Assembly: GCA_011033025.1 (NCBI GenBank)
Contig: WFMF01000249.1
Span: 1-64,000 of the forward strand
Direction: 5' to 3'
DNA: 64,000 bases
From: Beroe forskalii
Taxonomy: Eukaryota > Ctenophora > Nuda > Beroida > Beroidae
Below the pieces are notes generated by a model. The model ran no database searches, had not been told where the DNA came from, and saw only the letters and a list, made by a program, of their open reading frames with translations. A program made the translations under genes and the position numbers. Positions 12,201 to 22,315 of this stretch are shown here, piece by piece (position 1 is the first letter of the stretch; every line of letters starts with the position of its first letter).

Positions 12201-15200
12201 AGTTGGGGCTTCAGAAGGATGGTACAACCCAGCAGCAAGTTGAAGCTCATGTACCAACAGCACAAAGCACCTCACTTGCCTTGAAGCCAAAAGACACCAG
12301 GTCTCTATCCGTGGAAGAGTTACTGAGCGAGTTCGTGCAGATCAAACTGCTCCTCTGTCTCAAGTTGATCTGCGCAGGGGGTGTCTTCTTAGTCCTGCCT
12401 CTTATCTTCGATTACATGCTCTTTGCTCAGACCATAGATTACACTGCGTGGCGGTGTGTAAATGAGAATGCTGGGTTGTGTAGTAATGCCACCAAAGGAG
12501 GATTTCTGTACACAAAAGAGACGTTCTGTTCGCTCAACCCCCTCAACAACCTTCCCATCGAGTTCTATACTTTTGAGCTGGCAGGAGACAGTGATCACAA
12601 AAGTGCTAATCTGAGCAGGTTCTTTATCAGAGATGTCAACTTCACCTGGCCTGCTGATGTTAACAGCTACTTTGCTGTAAGACTTGGAATGTACTGTGAT
12701 GAGGAGAGGAGTAATCACATGGATATGATATACTTCGGGGTGCTTATCACAGGGATCTTATCGGGGTTACTCATTGACAGACTGGGTCGGAGACCACCCT
12801 CATCATATCCAGTACACTGGGATACCTCTTAGTGTTGGTCCTGATATTTGCACGGGATTATATCGGTTTGGTTGTAATTCAAGTACTTCTTGGCATTGTG
12901 TATACCATGTATGCGATATCTAGTTTTATTTGGCTGTTTGAGAATATCCCCAGACGATATAGACCGCTAACAGTTATCTTGTTCAGTTGCATTATAACAT
13001 TTGGTAGGTTTCTCTTTGCCATCCTGGTAACTGAGTTAGCTAGTTGGAAAGATATCACGATTTGTATCCTTGTCATTTGCATGATATCAAGCTGTGGAGT
13101 CCATTTCCTCCCTGAGTCCATACAGTTCCTTCTATCACATCATCTTGATGTTGAAGCAAGGAAAGCCCTTCATCAACTCTCCCCTAAATGGCAAACCTTC
13201 TCAAAGATCCTTACCCTAAAGACTAAGTCTGGAATATCTCAGAGAAGTGAAGACAACTTGGGGGCCCTCTTCACTCACAGGAAGGTGGGTTACCGGGTTC
13301 TTGTGATTCTGTTCCTCTGGGGCACCATCCCCTGACCCTCACTAACAGAGCCCCCTCCAACAGCCCCCTCACCCTCCCAGCGTACTACGTCATCAGAGCC
13401 TCCCTGTGCTGGGTAGTTCAGCTGGCAGTGGTGGGGGCAATGGTTCTGTGGAGGTGTGAGAAGGCCCTGCTCGGTACCTTGCTCATCCTCACTGCTCTCT
13501 TCAACATGCTCTCCCTCCTCTTTTATCAGGTACCTCTCAATGTTCTGGTTCAGGTACTCAGTGAAGCAGCGTTCCTTATCCTAATGTACCTGACAGTGGA
13601 AGTGGTTCCCATGCCCCAGAGAGCTAGTGTATTCGGGTTAGGCTACAGTTTCCTGGGAATAGCAGCCCTTGTCAACCTCCACTTCTTTACTCTGAAGGGT
13701 GACGATCTTGTGCTGCGTATCATTATCACATGTCTGCTAACTGCTGGATCTTTCCTCTCCACGCTCCTACCTAACTTCCGAAACAAGGTACACCCCGTGT
13801 CTTTTCACTATCGGGGAAGCTAAGAAGACCATCTGTAAACGGACGCTGCTTATCACTGAGAAGGAAGTCTTCACTTCCACACCCCCGTCCAGTGGACCTG
13901 AAGTCCAGGGCGCCAGGAAGTCTAGCAGTGAAACCATCCTTCCCGCGGACTCTGATGAAAGTCCGAACACCAACATGAAGTACATTGTGTACAACAAAGC
14001 AGACCATGTGGACAGGTATATATTCCTTGATAAGGGCAACAGACGCCTTGACATTAGGTTTGAGAGAAGGATGAGGAAGGTAGGAGGCTTCAAGACAAAG
14101 TCAGGTAAGGAACCAATGAAAAGATGTGGAGTCAAGAAGACAATGTGACATCGGATGACGACTCAGTGGTTATTGTAAACGTTTACAGAGATGAGCACCT
14201 TGAGAAGACATTCCATCAAAGTCCCCTTCCCTGGTCATTGACTACGATTCTGCTGCTAGTGACATTAACGATGTGTACGTGGTTGAGGAAGGAGCCCTCT
14301 CTGATATGATGGCAGCGAACCAGCGGAGTCCTGTTTACACTGTACCAGCCAAGAGAAGGAACCCCACAGTTCGGCAACATATCTGGGTCCTACTCAGCCT
14401 GGGGGTGAAGGAGGGTCCTGTGAGGCTACTGCTGGATCTAATTCCGTGATGAACTCGTGTTACTCGTCTGAATCAGAGTGTCGGGGATCCAACATCCCTG
14501 GATCCAACTCATCTGTCCTGGATCTAGTTCTGGGAGACGAAGTTGAGTCCGATGGAACATTTGAAATCGTGACACCTTCCTCCCTGCGAGCTTTGACATC
14601 AGAAAGGAGCAGCACAGCTTTGTGCGAATCCCAGGAACAGTCTCTTGAGTTTTCAACTGATTGTGAGGAAGATGAACCTTCTCCTGAAATGGTGGGAACT
14701 CTCAGGAAGTTCAACACTCACATGCACCTAGCTAGTGTGACGGTGCCGGGTGGCACAGGTGAGGTGGCATCGGGCAGTGGGTCGGGTGCCGCCATTGGTG
14801 GCAGTGAGGAGAAGTGGCGAAATGTCATGGGGGAGGTGGAGAGACGGTTCAACGGCGGACAAAACCTGGAGTACCTCCGATACGACACACCAGTGATACC
14901 ATCGCCCAGCTCTGTCCAATCACAACGCGAGTTGTGGTCACGTGAACGGTTCGGACCAATCAGATTCACGGAGTGGGAGTTTAACGTATTCGATGAGTCG
15001 CCAGTTCATTGGTTCCCTTTGTCACAGGAACGAACCCAGCCGGCAGTGTTTGGTAGTGTCAGTAGCGAGACAAACTCCGAACTTTAGAATAGCTTCAAGC
15101 ATCACAGATACTGGGCATTCTTATTAGTAAATTTGTATTCTAATAATTGCTCTAGGTACCTATTTATCTTTTAATTTGTTGTAATATTAAACTGTGATAT

Positions 15201-17317
15201 TTTATCTATTTTAAATCTTTGTCATGGTTTTTCTCTAGAAAAGGAAGTTTATCATTTTTTGAAAAATTATCCGTCCATGGTCTAGGGTGGAGGTTTACGT
15301 GTATTTAAATGAAAGCACGGGTTGGTGAATGGGGATAAAGGAATAAATTATTAAATTCTTGTCAAAGTTTCTTGTTAGTTGTTCCACTGTCAATTTACCT
15401 TTCCCCGCGATCATCACACCAACTGACTAACCCAGGTGAAGAGGCTGCAGCAAGCCGAGGCAAGGGACCACCACACCAACCAAATCAAGCTGAAAGCCAG
15501 ACGACACGCCAAGGAGCTGCAGGGAGAACTTGCTATTGACATGAAGATACTCGAGACTCTTCTAGAAGAAACTGCCAATGAGAAGGAGGAAGCGGTCAAG
15601 AGGAAGGTACGTGGCTTAGTTATCAGAATTGTCAGACCAAAATGCAGTTTACTACGGAGGTATACTAATATTTTCACGAAGTTTTTTTTTAAAATAATTT
15701 TCTTGAGTTGACACGTATCGCTTTGAGTTGCAATATATAATACATCACCTTCAGAAAGAGTTGAATGCTGAAGCTCTGGCGTATATGAAGTACTTGGATG
15801 AACAGGTTGAGCGAGAAAAGGCAGCCGAGCTTGAACTCGAGAAACTGATTGATATGGAGGTATGTATAACAGTTATAGTACTGATGTTATTCATCACTCA
15901 CCATACATTCCTACGATTGTTTAATTTTCAGATCTGAATGGAAAGATTTTAAAGTGATTTCAATTTCTGAGGCAGTTCCAATTCAATCAAATTCAATGAT
16001 TTGGTAAATTGTAACGTACCGTACCCTAAGGTGGAAAAGCAATGGTCTAAACGTGTCAATCAGTGGCAAATGGAGCGCGAAGCCAGACGGAAGATGACCG
16101 AGGAAATGGTGGTCATCAGGAAGCAGCAGATCGCTGAAAAACGTAAGTGTTTCACGCATTCGAACTTTTCCACATTATTGCGTTCGGGTTGGCCCGGCTG
16201 TCCTGCTTCTATTTCAAACCATCATTCGAGGTGTTGAAAAGGCGATATGTCAAAACGACGAATAAAAACACGAAAAATGATTAGTGTCGTGAGAATCGAT
16301 AGGTTACCAAATCTCCAAATCATTTCAAAATTACTAAATTAGCATTTTTCGTGTTTTTTTAAAAATAATTTTGTATTTTGATGCAATTGTCACTATCATT
16401 GCCGAGTTCCACAACACGATTAACCACAAAGAGTTGAATTGTAAACGCCAGGTACTCTCGAACCACCATCATGAATCTTTGAGAAACCATAAATCTGTTC
16501 GCGTTCATAAAGTTTTAAAATTTGCCCTACAATTTGTCCCACTTTTGATGAAACATCGTATTACAGCAACTTTTATGTAACGCGCGATACAAATAAGCTC
16601 GTATTAAATATGAAATTTCATTGCAAATTTGCGCGCGTCACCATGGCAACACGCTGTGTAGCTGGTATAATCATTGCATTTGCGACGATAGTAAATCACA
16701 TCAAAATAGCGAATTCATACCACTTCAGTGTATGTTTTGAAACTTAATCCTCTCATTTCAGTGCAAACTCAAGAAGAAGAGAGAATGGTTTTGCAGCGAG
16801 AACAGGAGGAGCTGAAGGAAGCATTTGCTGAACACGAGCGTCTAGAAAACGATAAGGTTCAACGCACGAAAGAGGTATGCTATTTTGAAAATTAAGTAAA
16901 TATCCTAATGTAATGGGTAGTAGTTATTAGATGTCATTCGTATTTTTGCATATTAACTTTTTGTACTTCAAGCTACCATTTTTGTGATAACACAAGTAAG
17001 AATAATCGTCTCTGCTATTAAACTTTGTGCTTTTCGTCTGCTCTGTATTAGTACATGCCATCAACTAAATGCAGTATTCTCATCACATCTCATTTCAGCG
17101 TAACCTCAACTACCAATCGGATCTGATGAGTCAAGTGGCGTACACTCAAGGACTGAAAAATCTTGAGGCAGACGAGCGAATGCGTGAGTTGGAGATAGAA
17201 AACGAGGCAGAACGCAGGTACCAAGGAAAGTTAAGGGCAGCACTGGAGAGACCCACTGTGGACCGGGCTCACCCCCTACGCAAATACCACAACTCACAAT
17301 CTCGACTGTTCGGGTAG
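9285..17317 (+). CDS. CFAP53: Cilia- and flagella-associated protein 53 (CCDC11)
   Basis: Twelve exons: 9285-9313, 9691-9802, 9931-10040, 10226-10399, 10526-10641, 10836-10942, 11403-11531, 15436-15606, 15755-15859, 16031-16142, 16762-16874, 17099-17317. Phases agree across every junction and give about 498 residues, against 514 in the human protein. The product is charged coiled coil throughout. Family landmarks are LRVLLDAEEEQYITE (human LRELLALEENEYFTE), REECDELR, YAALWESDRM, ALKEEEARL, REARRKMTEEMVV and the C-terminal HPLRKYHNS. CFAP53 is a TPH-domain protein of motile cilia and centriolar satellites, needed for ciliary dynein docking and left-right patterning. The start has a good CACCATGG context, but an extra upstream exon is possible. 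The acceptor of exon 10 (CCCTAAG) is weak. Intron 7 (3.9 kb) hosts a separate transporter gene. Confidence 0.93.
11664..11826 (+). repeat. Dispersed repeat R1, copy 2
   Basis: Lies inside CFAP53 intron 7, just upstream of the nested transporter, and matches the copy at 7003-7153 in the same orientation. A retroposition event that also brought in the intronless transporter is conceivable but unproven. Confidence 0.65.
12146..15087 (+). pseudogene. SLC22-like (organic ion) MFS transporter, intronless, frame broken
   Basis: The likely start is the ATG at 12146 (MTKTPGRILGV). A first membrane helix is followed by the large Cys-rich outer loop typical of SLC22, with N-glycosylation sites NAT, NLS and NFT. 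Then come GLLIDRLGRRP (the MFS loop 2-3 signature), LPESIQFLLSHH (SLC22 LPESPRWL) and EVVPMPQRASVFGLGYS. The last helices end near 13780. A tail of about 430 residues, Ser- and acid-rich, continues to the stop at 15087 and is far longer than usual. The reading frame changes at about 12797, 13334, 13790, 14115, 14222 and 14405, each at a short C, T, A or G run. I saw no stop inside the stretches that continue the protein. That pattern fits either uncorrected indels in the assembly or very recent decay. It is nested, same strand, in CFAP53 intron 7. A possible ATTAAA poly(A) signal is at 15186. Confidence 0.75.
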
Positions 17318-17447
17318 TGAAATGTGATCGTGATGGAAATAACAATATCGAGATTTAAGAAAGCAATTACCTTGCCTAAACAGAGTGGGGTTATTGGTTA
17401 ACCATTCACTAGTTAATCTGCAACCCAAAAAGCAATGGAATTTCAAA

Positions 17448-17453
17448 AATAAA
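17448..17453 (+). promoter_or_regulatory. Poly(A) signal AATAAA of CFAP53
   Basis: A canonical AATAAA lies about 130 bp after the CFAP53 stop codon. No transcript evidence is available. Confidence 0.5.
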
Positions 17454-18932
17454 GGATCTGTAAAATTAGAACTTTTGATGTTGATGAATCAACGTGTATA
17501 GTTTTGAGCGAATTTCAAAGGTGTATTTTAAATAGCTATAGTGAGTTAAGATTTTATAACCCAAAATATAAGATTTATTAATTTATTGGTAAGAGGTGAC
17601 AACAGAACTCGAAACCGATCCATCCATTTTGATTAGAATATTTTGATTTACTTATATGCTGGCATGTTGCTAATCTTAAAATTCAACCCCAATTTATTGG
17701 TTTGCTGAAAGTTTTGTTGTGTTTAATAAGGTAAATAGTGAGTTATTTTTCGAAGATGGAAGATTTGTTCTCATCCATTCAAAATTCCGCTCGTGTATCA
17801 ATATGATCTATTGATCTGTCATTATTCCCTGTACATAGATGTAATCTTTTTATATAATTGTCAACTGTATGAGCGAGTTTTGATTGTGACTTGGCTATAG
17901 AGTATATATTTCGAACTATAAAAACAAAGCGTTAGATATAGAGCCTTCATGATCATGATAAGGGATTGTTCACATGATTCCCGCCCTGGCCAGGGCGGTA
18001 ACCCCCCGCGGTAATAGAAAAGACTGGCCAGGGGTATAAGTTAGAGATTTGAGTGTCACAGGGTGATATAATATAGATATAATAGTCATGATAATTGGGA
18101 GCAAATTTAAAACGATGAGATGTCAAGAACGGAAAATGGTAGAGACATGATCGAGGTCAGGTTTTGTTGATCTAAGATGGGAAAATGTTATAGGCTATAA
18201 TAGAAGTTCTGGTGACGTCATTTTCATGTCACTATGACGTCATCAACTTAGCGAAATTTTATTTCTTTTTTAGGTCATCTTTGTGCGCATTTTTCACCAA
18301 GAAGGAATGGAGATAGCTCAAAAATGTTGAAAAATCGTTAGTTGGAAATTTAAAGAGCTTTCAGAAAATCATACGGATCATCGGGCTATCTCGATTTTTC
18401 ATCGAGATATGCGCGATTTTCTAAGGTACGGTGAAAAATCGATTTCCAAATTATAGGTCAAAACTGAAACGAGTGAGATGTACCAAGTATCTTGAGATGA
18501 GACCGGTCAAAGTATGTTCCACTAAGGCGGAATTGCTTAATAGGCTATATGGGAAATTGGTTTGAGCCTATTTTGGTGCTGTGATGACGTCATCAAAATC
18601 GCGTAAAACCACTAAAATAACGTATTTTGCGATAAAACGCTATTTTGCACTACTTTGAACATCTCTAACTCAGAGAGTTTTCATCGGGTAATGTTTTACG
18701 TCAATATTTTGCTTTTAGACCTCGAGATTTAGCTATAAAAATAGTTTCAAGGTGATCGGTCGAAAAATGTCGTCATGTGAAGCCTCTAAAAATTGAGATG
18801 CAAAATGGTTGAAATTGCGTTTATGACGAAAAATTGTACTGTAGTCCTATTCTGTGATACGATAGTGAACTGATAATGGTTTCTCCATGTCTTGCAGTGA
18901 CTAGGGATGGAAATATACGATGGAATAGTGAA
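17454..18932. other. Intergenic, AT-rich
   Basis: No gene recognised. 17980-18040 holds a small inverted repeat (CCCTGGCCAGGG) next to CCCCGCGG. 18210-18850 is rich in TGACGTCA and TCATCAAAAT motifs and resembles old transposon sequence, but I cannot define ends. Confidence 0.4.
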
Positions 18933-19260
18933 GCACGTGAGTTCACGCGGACGTTTTGTAGAAATTAGGGATTTTGAAGAAATTGATATTTACACGGGAT
19001 TTTCGACTTGATTACGTTGAAATGAGTTTAAATACGACTACTGCACGTGAAATTAGATCTGGTTGCTATATTTCAGCACGTGAGTACACACGGCCGTTTA
19101 GTAGAAATTAGGGGATTTGAAGAAATTGATATTTACACGGGATTTTCGACTTGGTGACGTTGAAATGAGTTCAAATACGACTGATGCATGTGAAATTAGA
19201 TCTGTTTGCTTTATTTCAGCACGTGAGTTCACATGGATGATTTGTAGAAATTAAGAAATA
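18933..19260 (+). repeat. 143-bp tandem repeat, 2.3 copies
   Basis: Copies start at 18933, 19076 and 19219, each with GCACGTGAGT.CAC..GG followed by TAGAAATTA. The first two also share GATATTTACACGGGATTTTC and a GCACGTGAAATTAGATCTG-like stretch. The third copy is cut short. Confidence 0.85.
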
Positions 19261-19305
19261 TATCATTTCTAGTAAATTCAAGTTAGAATAACGTAGTTTT
19301 GGACT

Positions 19306-19425
19306 TCGTCAGGGTGAGTTACGTGGGTTAGACTTGCGTGTGGGCTTATAACGTGGGTTCGGACTACGTGAGGGCAAGTTACGTGGGTCCAAACTGCCTT
19401 TGGGCAAGTAACATGGGTTCAAACA
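19306..19425 (+). repeat. Degenerate tandem repeat of about 31 bp
   Basis: Four diverged copies of a unit built on ACGTGGGTT..GACT.CGTG.GGGCAAGTT. The open frame on the other strand through this stretch is a by-product of the repeat. Confidence 0.65.
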
Positions 19426-19442
19426 TACATATGTCAAGATAT

Positions 19443-19587
19443 CACCACCAAAACCGTTGGACGGTTGGTCTAGTAACCCCCCGCGGGTTTGGATGTGACA
19501 ACGGAACCTGAAAAGAGACAAAATGGGCTGATCACATCCAAACCAGCGGGGGGTTACTAGACCAACCGTCCAACGGTTTTGGTGGTG
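19443..19587. repeat. Hairpin element with about 58-bp arms
   Basis: CACCACCAAAACCGTTGGAC on the left has its reverse complement ending at 19587. The arms continue through GGTCTAGTAACCCCCCGC and a TTTGGATGTGA stretch, with a spacer of about 35 bp. Arm identity is near complete, so the insertion is young or maintained. Confidence 0.85.
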
Positions 19588-19885
19588 TATTATGTGATCA
19601 ATTTTTGACCATTTTCAATCCCCCCTCTCTGCTCTCCCTCGTAAACAAAGCCTAACCTCATGATCATGTTGAGATTATAATTATCACGTAATTATGGCTA
19701 TCCCCCATGAACGTTTGAGTAGGCAACGAAGAAAATGGGCTGGGCAGTATAAAAACGTTGGATAATATTGATGAAAAATATGTTGAGGAAAGTTTTCAAA
19801 AATTTTGCTGAATATGTTACCTTTGAGTAAGTTTTTTGGAATTTAATTTGCCAAAAAATGCCGATATAATTTAGCCCAAAATTGG

Positions 19886-20460
19886 TTTGTCAGACGTTGT
19901 CTGCACATTTTACTCGCGACCAATTTTGTCGAAGGCGTAGGGGTCAGACGTCTGACCCCTACGCCTTCGACAAAATTGGTCGCGAGTAAAATGTTGCCCT
20001 AATCTCGCTCGCGCTCGCGCGGGCCGCGCGTAACTGGCAAAGCTAATTAGCGCAATTGTTGAACGTTGCCGCGGGCACTTAAGTGCCGGCAACGTTCAAC
20101 AATTGCGCGTCACATAATTTGCATATTGCACCAATGCACCATAATTGCTAAACACGTATATCCCTGTCTGCGTTGCGCGGCGCGCGTACGCACACCTATG
20201 CGGGCTTAGGAAGCACCATAATAAAGGAAATAAACGGGCTACGACGCTACGTCAATTAAATTGGATGAATTTGATTACTTGTCGGCCACGTTGACAGATC
20301 CTCGGCTGGCGTCGCGTCAGCGGGTCATACCATCTATGCACCGAAACCCCCTACCCCCCGACCCCGTAATCATTTGATAGACATCCCTTGCCCTAACCAG
20401 GGCCCTGGTTAGGGGAAAGACATCCCCTGGCCCTCCCGTTTTTACGAACGCGCGGCGTAG
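19886..20460. repeat. GC-rich hairpin island 2
   Basis: Begins with TTGTCAGACGTTGTC (as at 604 and 36092). It contains a perfect palindrome of about 88 bp at 19906-19993 centred on GTCAGACGTCTGAC. A second hairpin at 20050-20108 has arms GCGCAATTGTTGAACGTTGC. Module A recurs at 20145-20212. The motif CCCTAACCAGGGCCCTGGTT sits at 20391-20410. No gene. The island lies directly upstream of the AGA gene. Confidence 0.7.
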
Positions 20461-20735
20461 CTCCTTGCTGAAAATTAAATTCCACATGTCGAGGCGCCGC
20501 GCAAGTTATTGATTCGTTTTGTAGAATCGAGCGCTTCATCTTATGGTTTTCCTCGTAAGACGAATCTTCGAAGACTTCTTTGTGGGTTGATATGGGTACG
20601 TAATTATTGCTCATTTGTATTGATTCACCTCCGGGCACGGTAAATTCTTCTTAAGAAGTAATTAATTAATCAATTCTTCTGGTGGACCCTACATCCACTT
20701 CTTTTATTGACCAGTCACGCGATAATGAACATCTG

Positions 20736-22007
20736 ATGGCTATGCTCCTCGAGAACTCTAGACCCTGGAATAAGCTGATGCTAGCTACGGCCATCTTTCT
20801 CTGCTTTGAAGTCTGTGACAATGTGTTTGTAGTGAACACATGGCCGTTTGTCGATGCTACCGAAGCAGCGTACAGTGTTCTGTCTGATCACGGCTCCGCC
20901 GTGGACTCCGTAGTTGCTGGTTGTACCCAGTGCGAAGTGGATCAGTGTGACGGCACAGTGGGCTGGGGAGGCATTTCACCTGATGAAGATGGGCATATTA
21001 CTTTAGACGCCCTAGTCATGGAGGGCAGCAGACAAGACATGGGAGCAGTCATTCAACTGAAATCTGTGAGAGAAGCAAGCCAGGTTGCACGGGCTGTATT
21101 GCATCACTCATTTCATTCAGTTCTTGTTGGGGAAAATGCTACCAACTTCGCCCTGGGCCTGGGATTTGCCGATCAAACCCTATCATCGGAAAGATCAACT
21201 GAAGTTTGGAGAAAGTGGAAAGAAAACGATTGTCAACCTAATTATTGGAAGAATATGATAAATTCAACTCTACAATGTGGCCCATATTCACCAGCCACTA
21301 ATAATGATAACGTTGACAGTACCGTTGTCGACGGGCCTGATGAGCTAACCAAACGTAACTCTAATCGCAAAGACCACGACACCATTGGTATGATAGCTCT
21401 GGACGAATTTGGGGACATGGCTGTTGGAACCTCTACCAATGGTATGTCACATAAGATCCCCGGTCGAGCCAGTGATTCTGCGCTGCCAGGCTGCGGGGCC
21501 TATGTTGACAGTGCTGTGGGAGGGGCTGTAGCCACCGGGAACGGTGACATCATGATGAGATTCAGTCCTGCCTTCCTGGCTGTAGAACTGATGAGAGCTG
21601 GATTATCAGTACAAGAAGCGGCTCACAGGGCCGTGCAGCGGATTGCTGAAAAATACCCCGGCACCTTCGGAGCTGTTGTCGCTGCCTCCAAGGACGGAGA
21701 ATTCGGGGCTGCTTGCTCTGGCATGGATACATTCACTTACTCTTATCGCAGAGATTCAAGTGCCAAGGCAGAGTTAGTTGAGATATCGTGTGCTAAGCAT
21801 TCAGGAAAAACTTTTACTCTTGAGTTTGGGAATAGCACTGGGATTGTAATATTTTCAGATTACTCTTTTTATTTGGCATTGTTTTTACTGAGCACATGTT
21901 TTTTAGTTATGATGTCATTTCTTTTATATTGTAGACGTTCTAAAGAATCTAAACCTAAAGAATTGGGAATAAAATTAATATGGAATAACGCTGAAGCGCA
22001 TGATTAA
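20736..22007 (+). CDS. AGA: N(4)-(beta-N-acetylglucosaminyl)-L-asparaginase (aspartylglucosaminidase) with C-terminal membrane anchor
   Basis: Ntn-hydrolase that cleaves the GlcNAc-Asn bond of N-glycopeptides in the lysosome. A single exon of 423 codons starts at the ATG at 20736; the frame is open further upstream but has no ATG. Residues 13-27 are hydrophobic (signal or signal-anchor). VVNTWPF then matches the start of mature human AGA. Other landmarks are QCDGTVG, NDCQPNYW, the autocleavage site HDTIGM (nucleophile Thr near residue 216), the substrate-binding GRASDSALPGCGAY and ATGNGDIMMRF. After the normal end of the enzyme there is a hydrophobic helix at about 376-399 and a basic tail with CRRSKESKPKE. 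Human AGA (346 residues) is soluble and lacks this, so membrane tethering is inferred. Lack of introns suggests a retrocopy that kept or regained function. ATTAAA at 22035 may be the poly(A) signal. Confidence 0.9.
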   Translation: MAMLLENSRPWNKLMLATAIFLCFEVCDNVFVVNTWPFVDATEAAYSVLSDHGSAVDSVVAGCTQCEVDQCDGTVGWGGISPDEDGHITLDALVMEGSRQDMGAVIQLKSVREASQVARAVLHHSFHSVLVGENATNFALGLGFADQTLSSERSTEVWRKWKENDCQPNYWKNMINSTLQCGPYSPATNNDNVDSTVVDGPDELTKRNSNRKDHDTIGMIALDEFGDMAVGTSTNGMSHKIPGRASDSALPGCGAYVDSAVGGAVATGNGDIMMRFSPAFLAVELMRAGLSVQEAAHRAVQRIAEKYPGTFGAVVAASKDGEFGAACSGMDTFTYSYRRDSSAKAELVEISCAKHSGKTFTLEFGNSTGIVIFSDYSFYLALFLLSTCFLVMMSFLLYCRRSKESKPKELGIKLIWNNAEAHD

Positions 22008-22315
22008 GTATTAATTTGTTTATGATTGAAATATATTAAATTGCTTCGAATGTTGTTCAGTTGTTTTAAAAATTGTAGCTATTCAGATGTATATTTCGTT
22101 GCCGATCGGTGTATAAACTATTTGATGTTTCATTGTTTCATTATAAAATGAATAAGATTAATTTTTCAATCGTTTCAAGATCATTACACTTAATACCATA
22201 GAAATGAAATTGATGAATATATGCATTTTACTTTTATACGTGTATAATGTTTATTGTTTATGAGAAAGATGATATTTTGAGGTAGATTTTAACTCATTCA
22301 ACTTGACTAGGTACA

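Noticed and set aside
12146-15087. Programmed ribosomal frameshifting as the cause of the frame changes
   Set aside because: Six changes in both directions at unrelated runs, with none in neighbouring genes, do not resemble a programmed signal; assembly error or decay is simpler.
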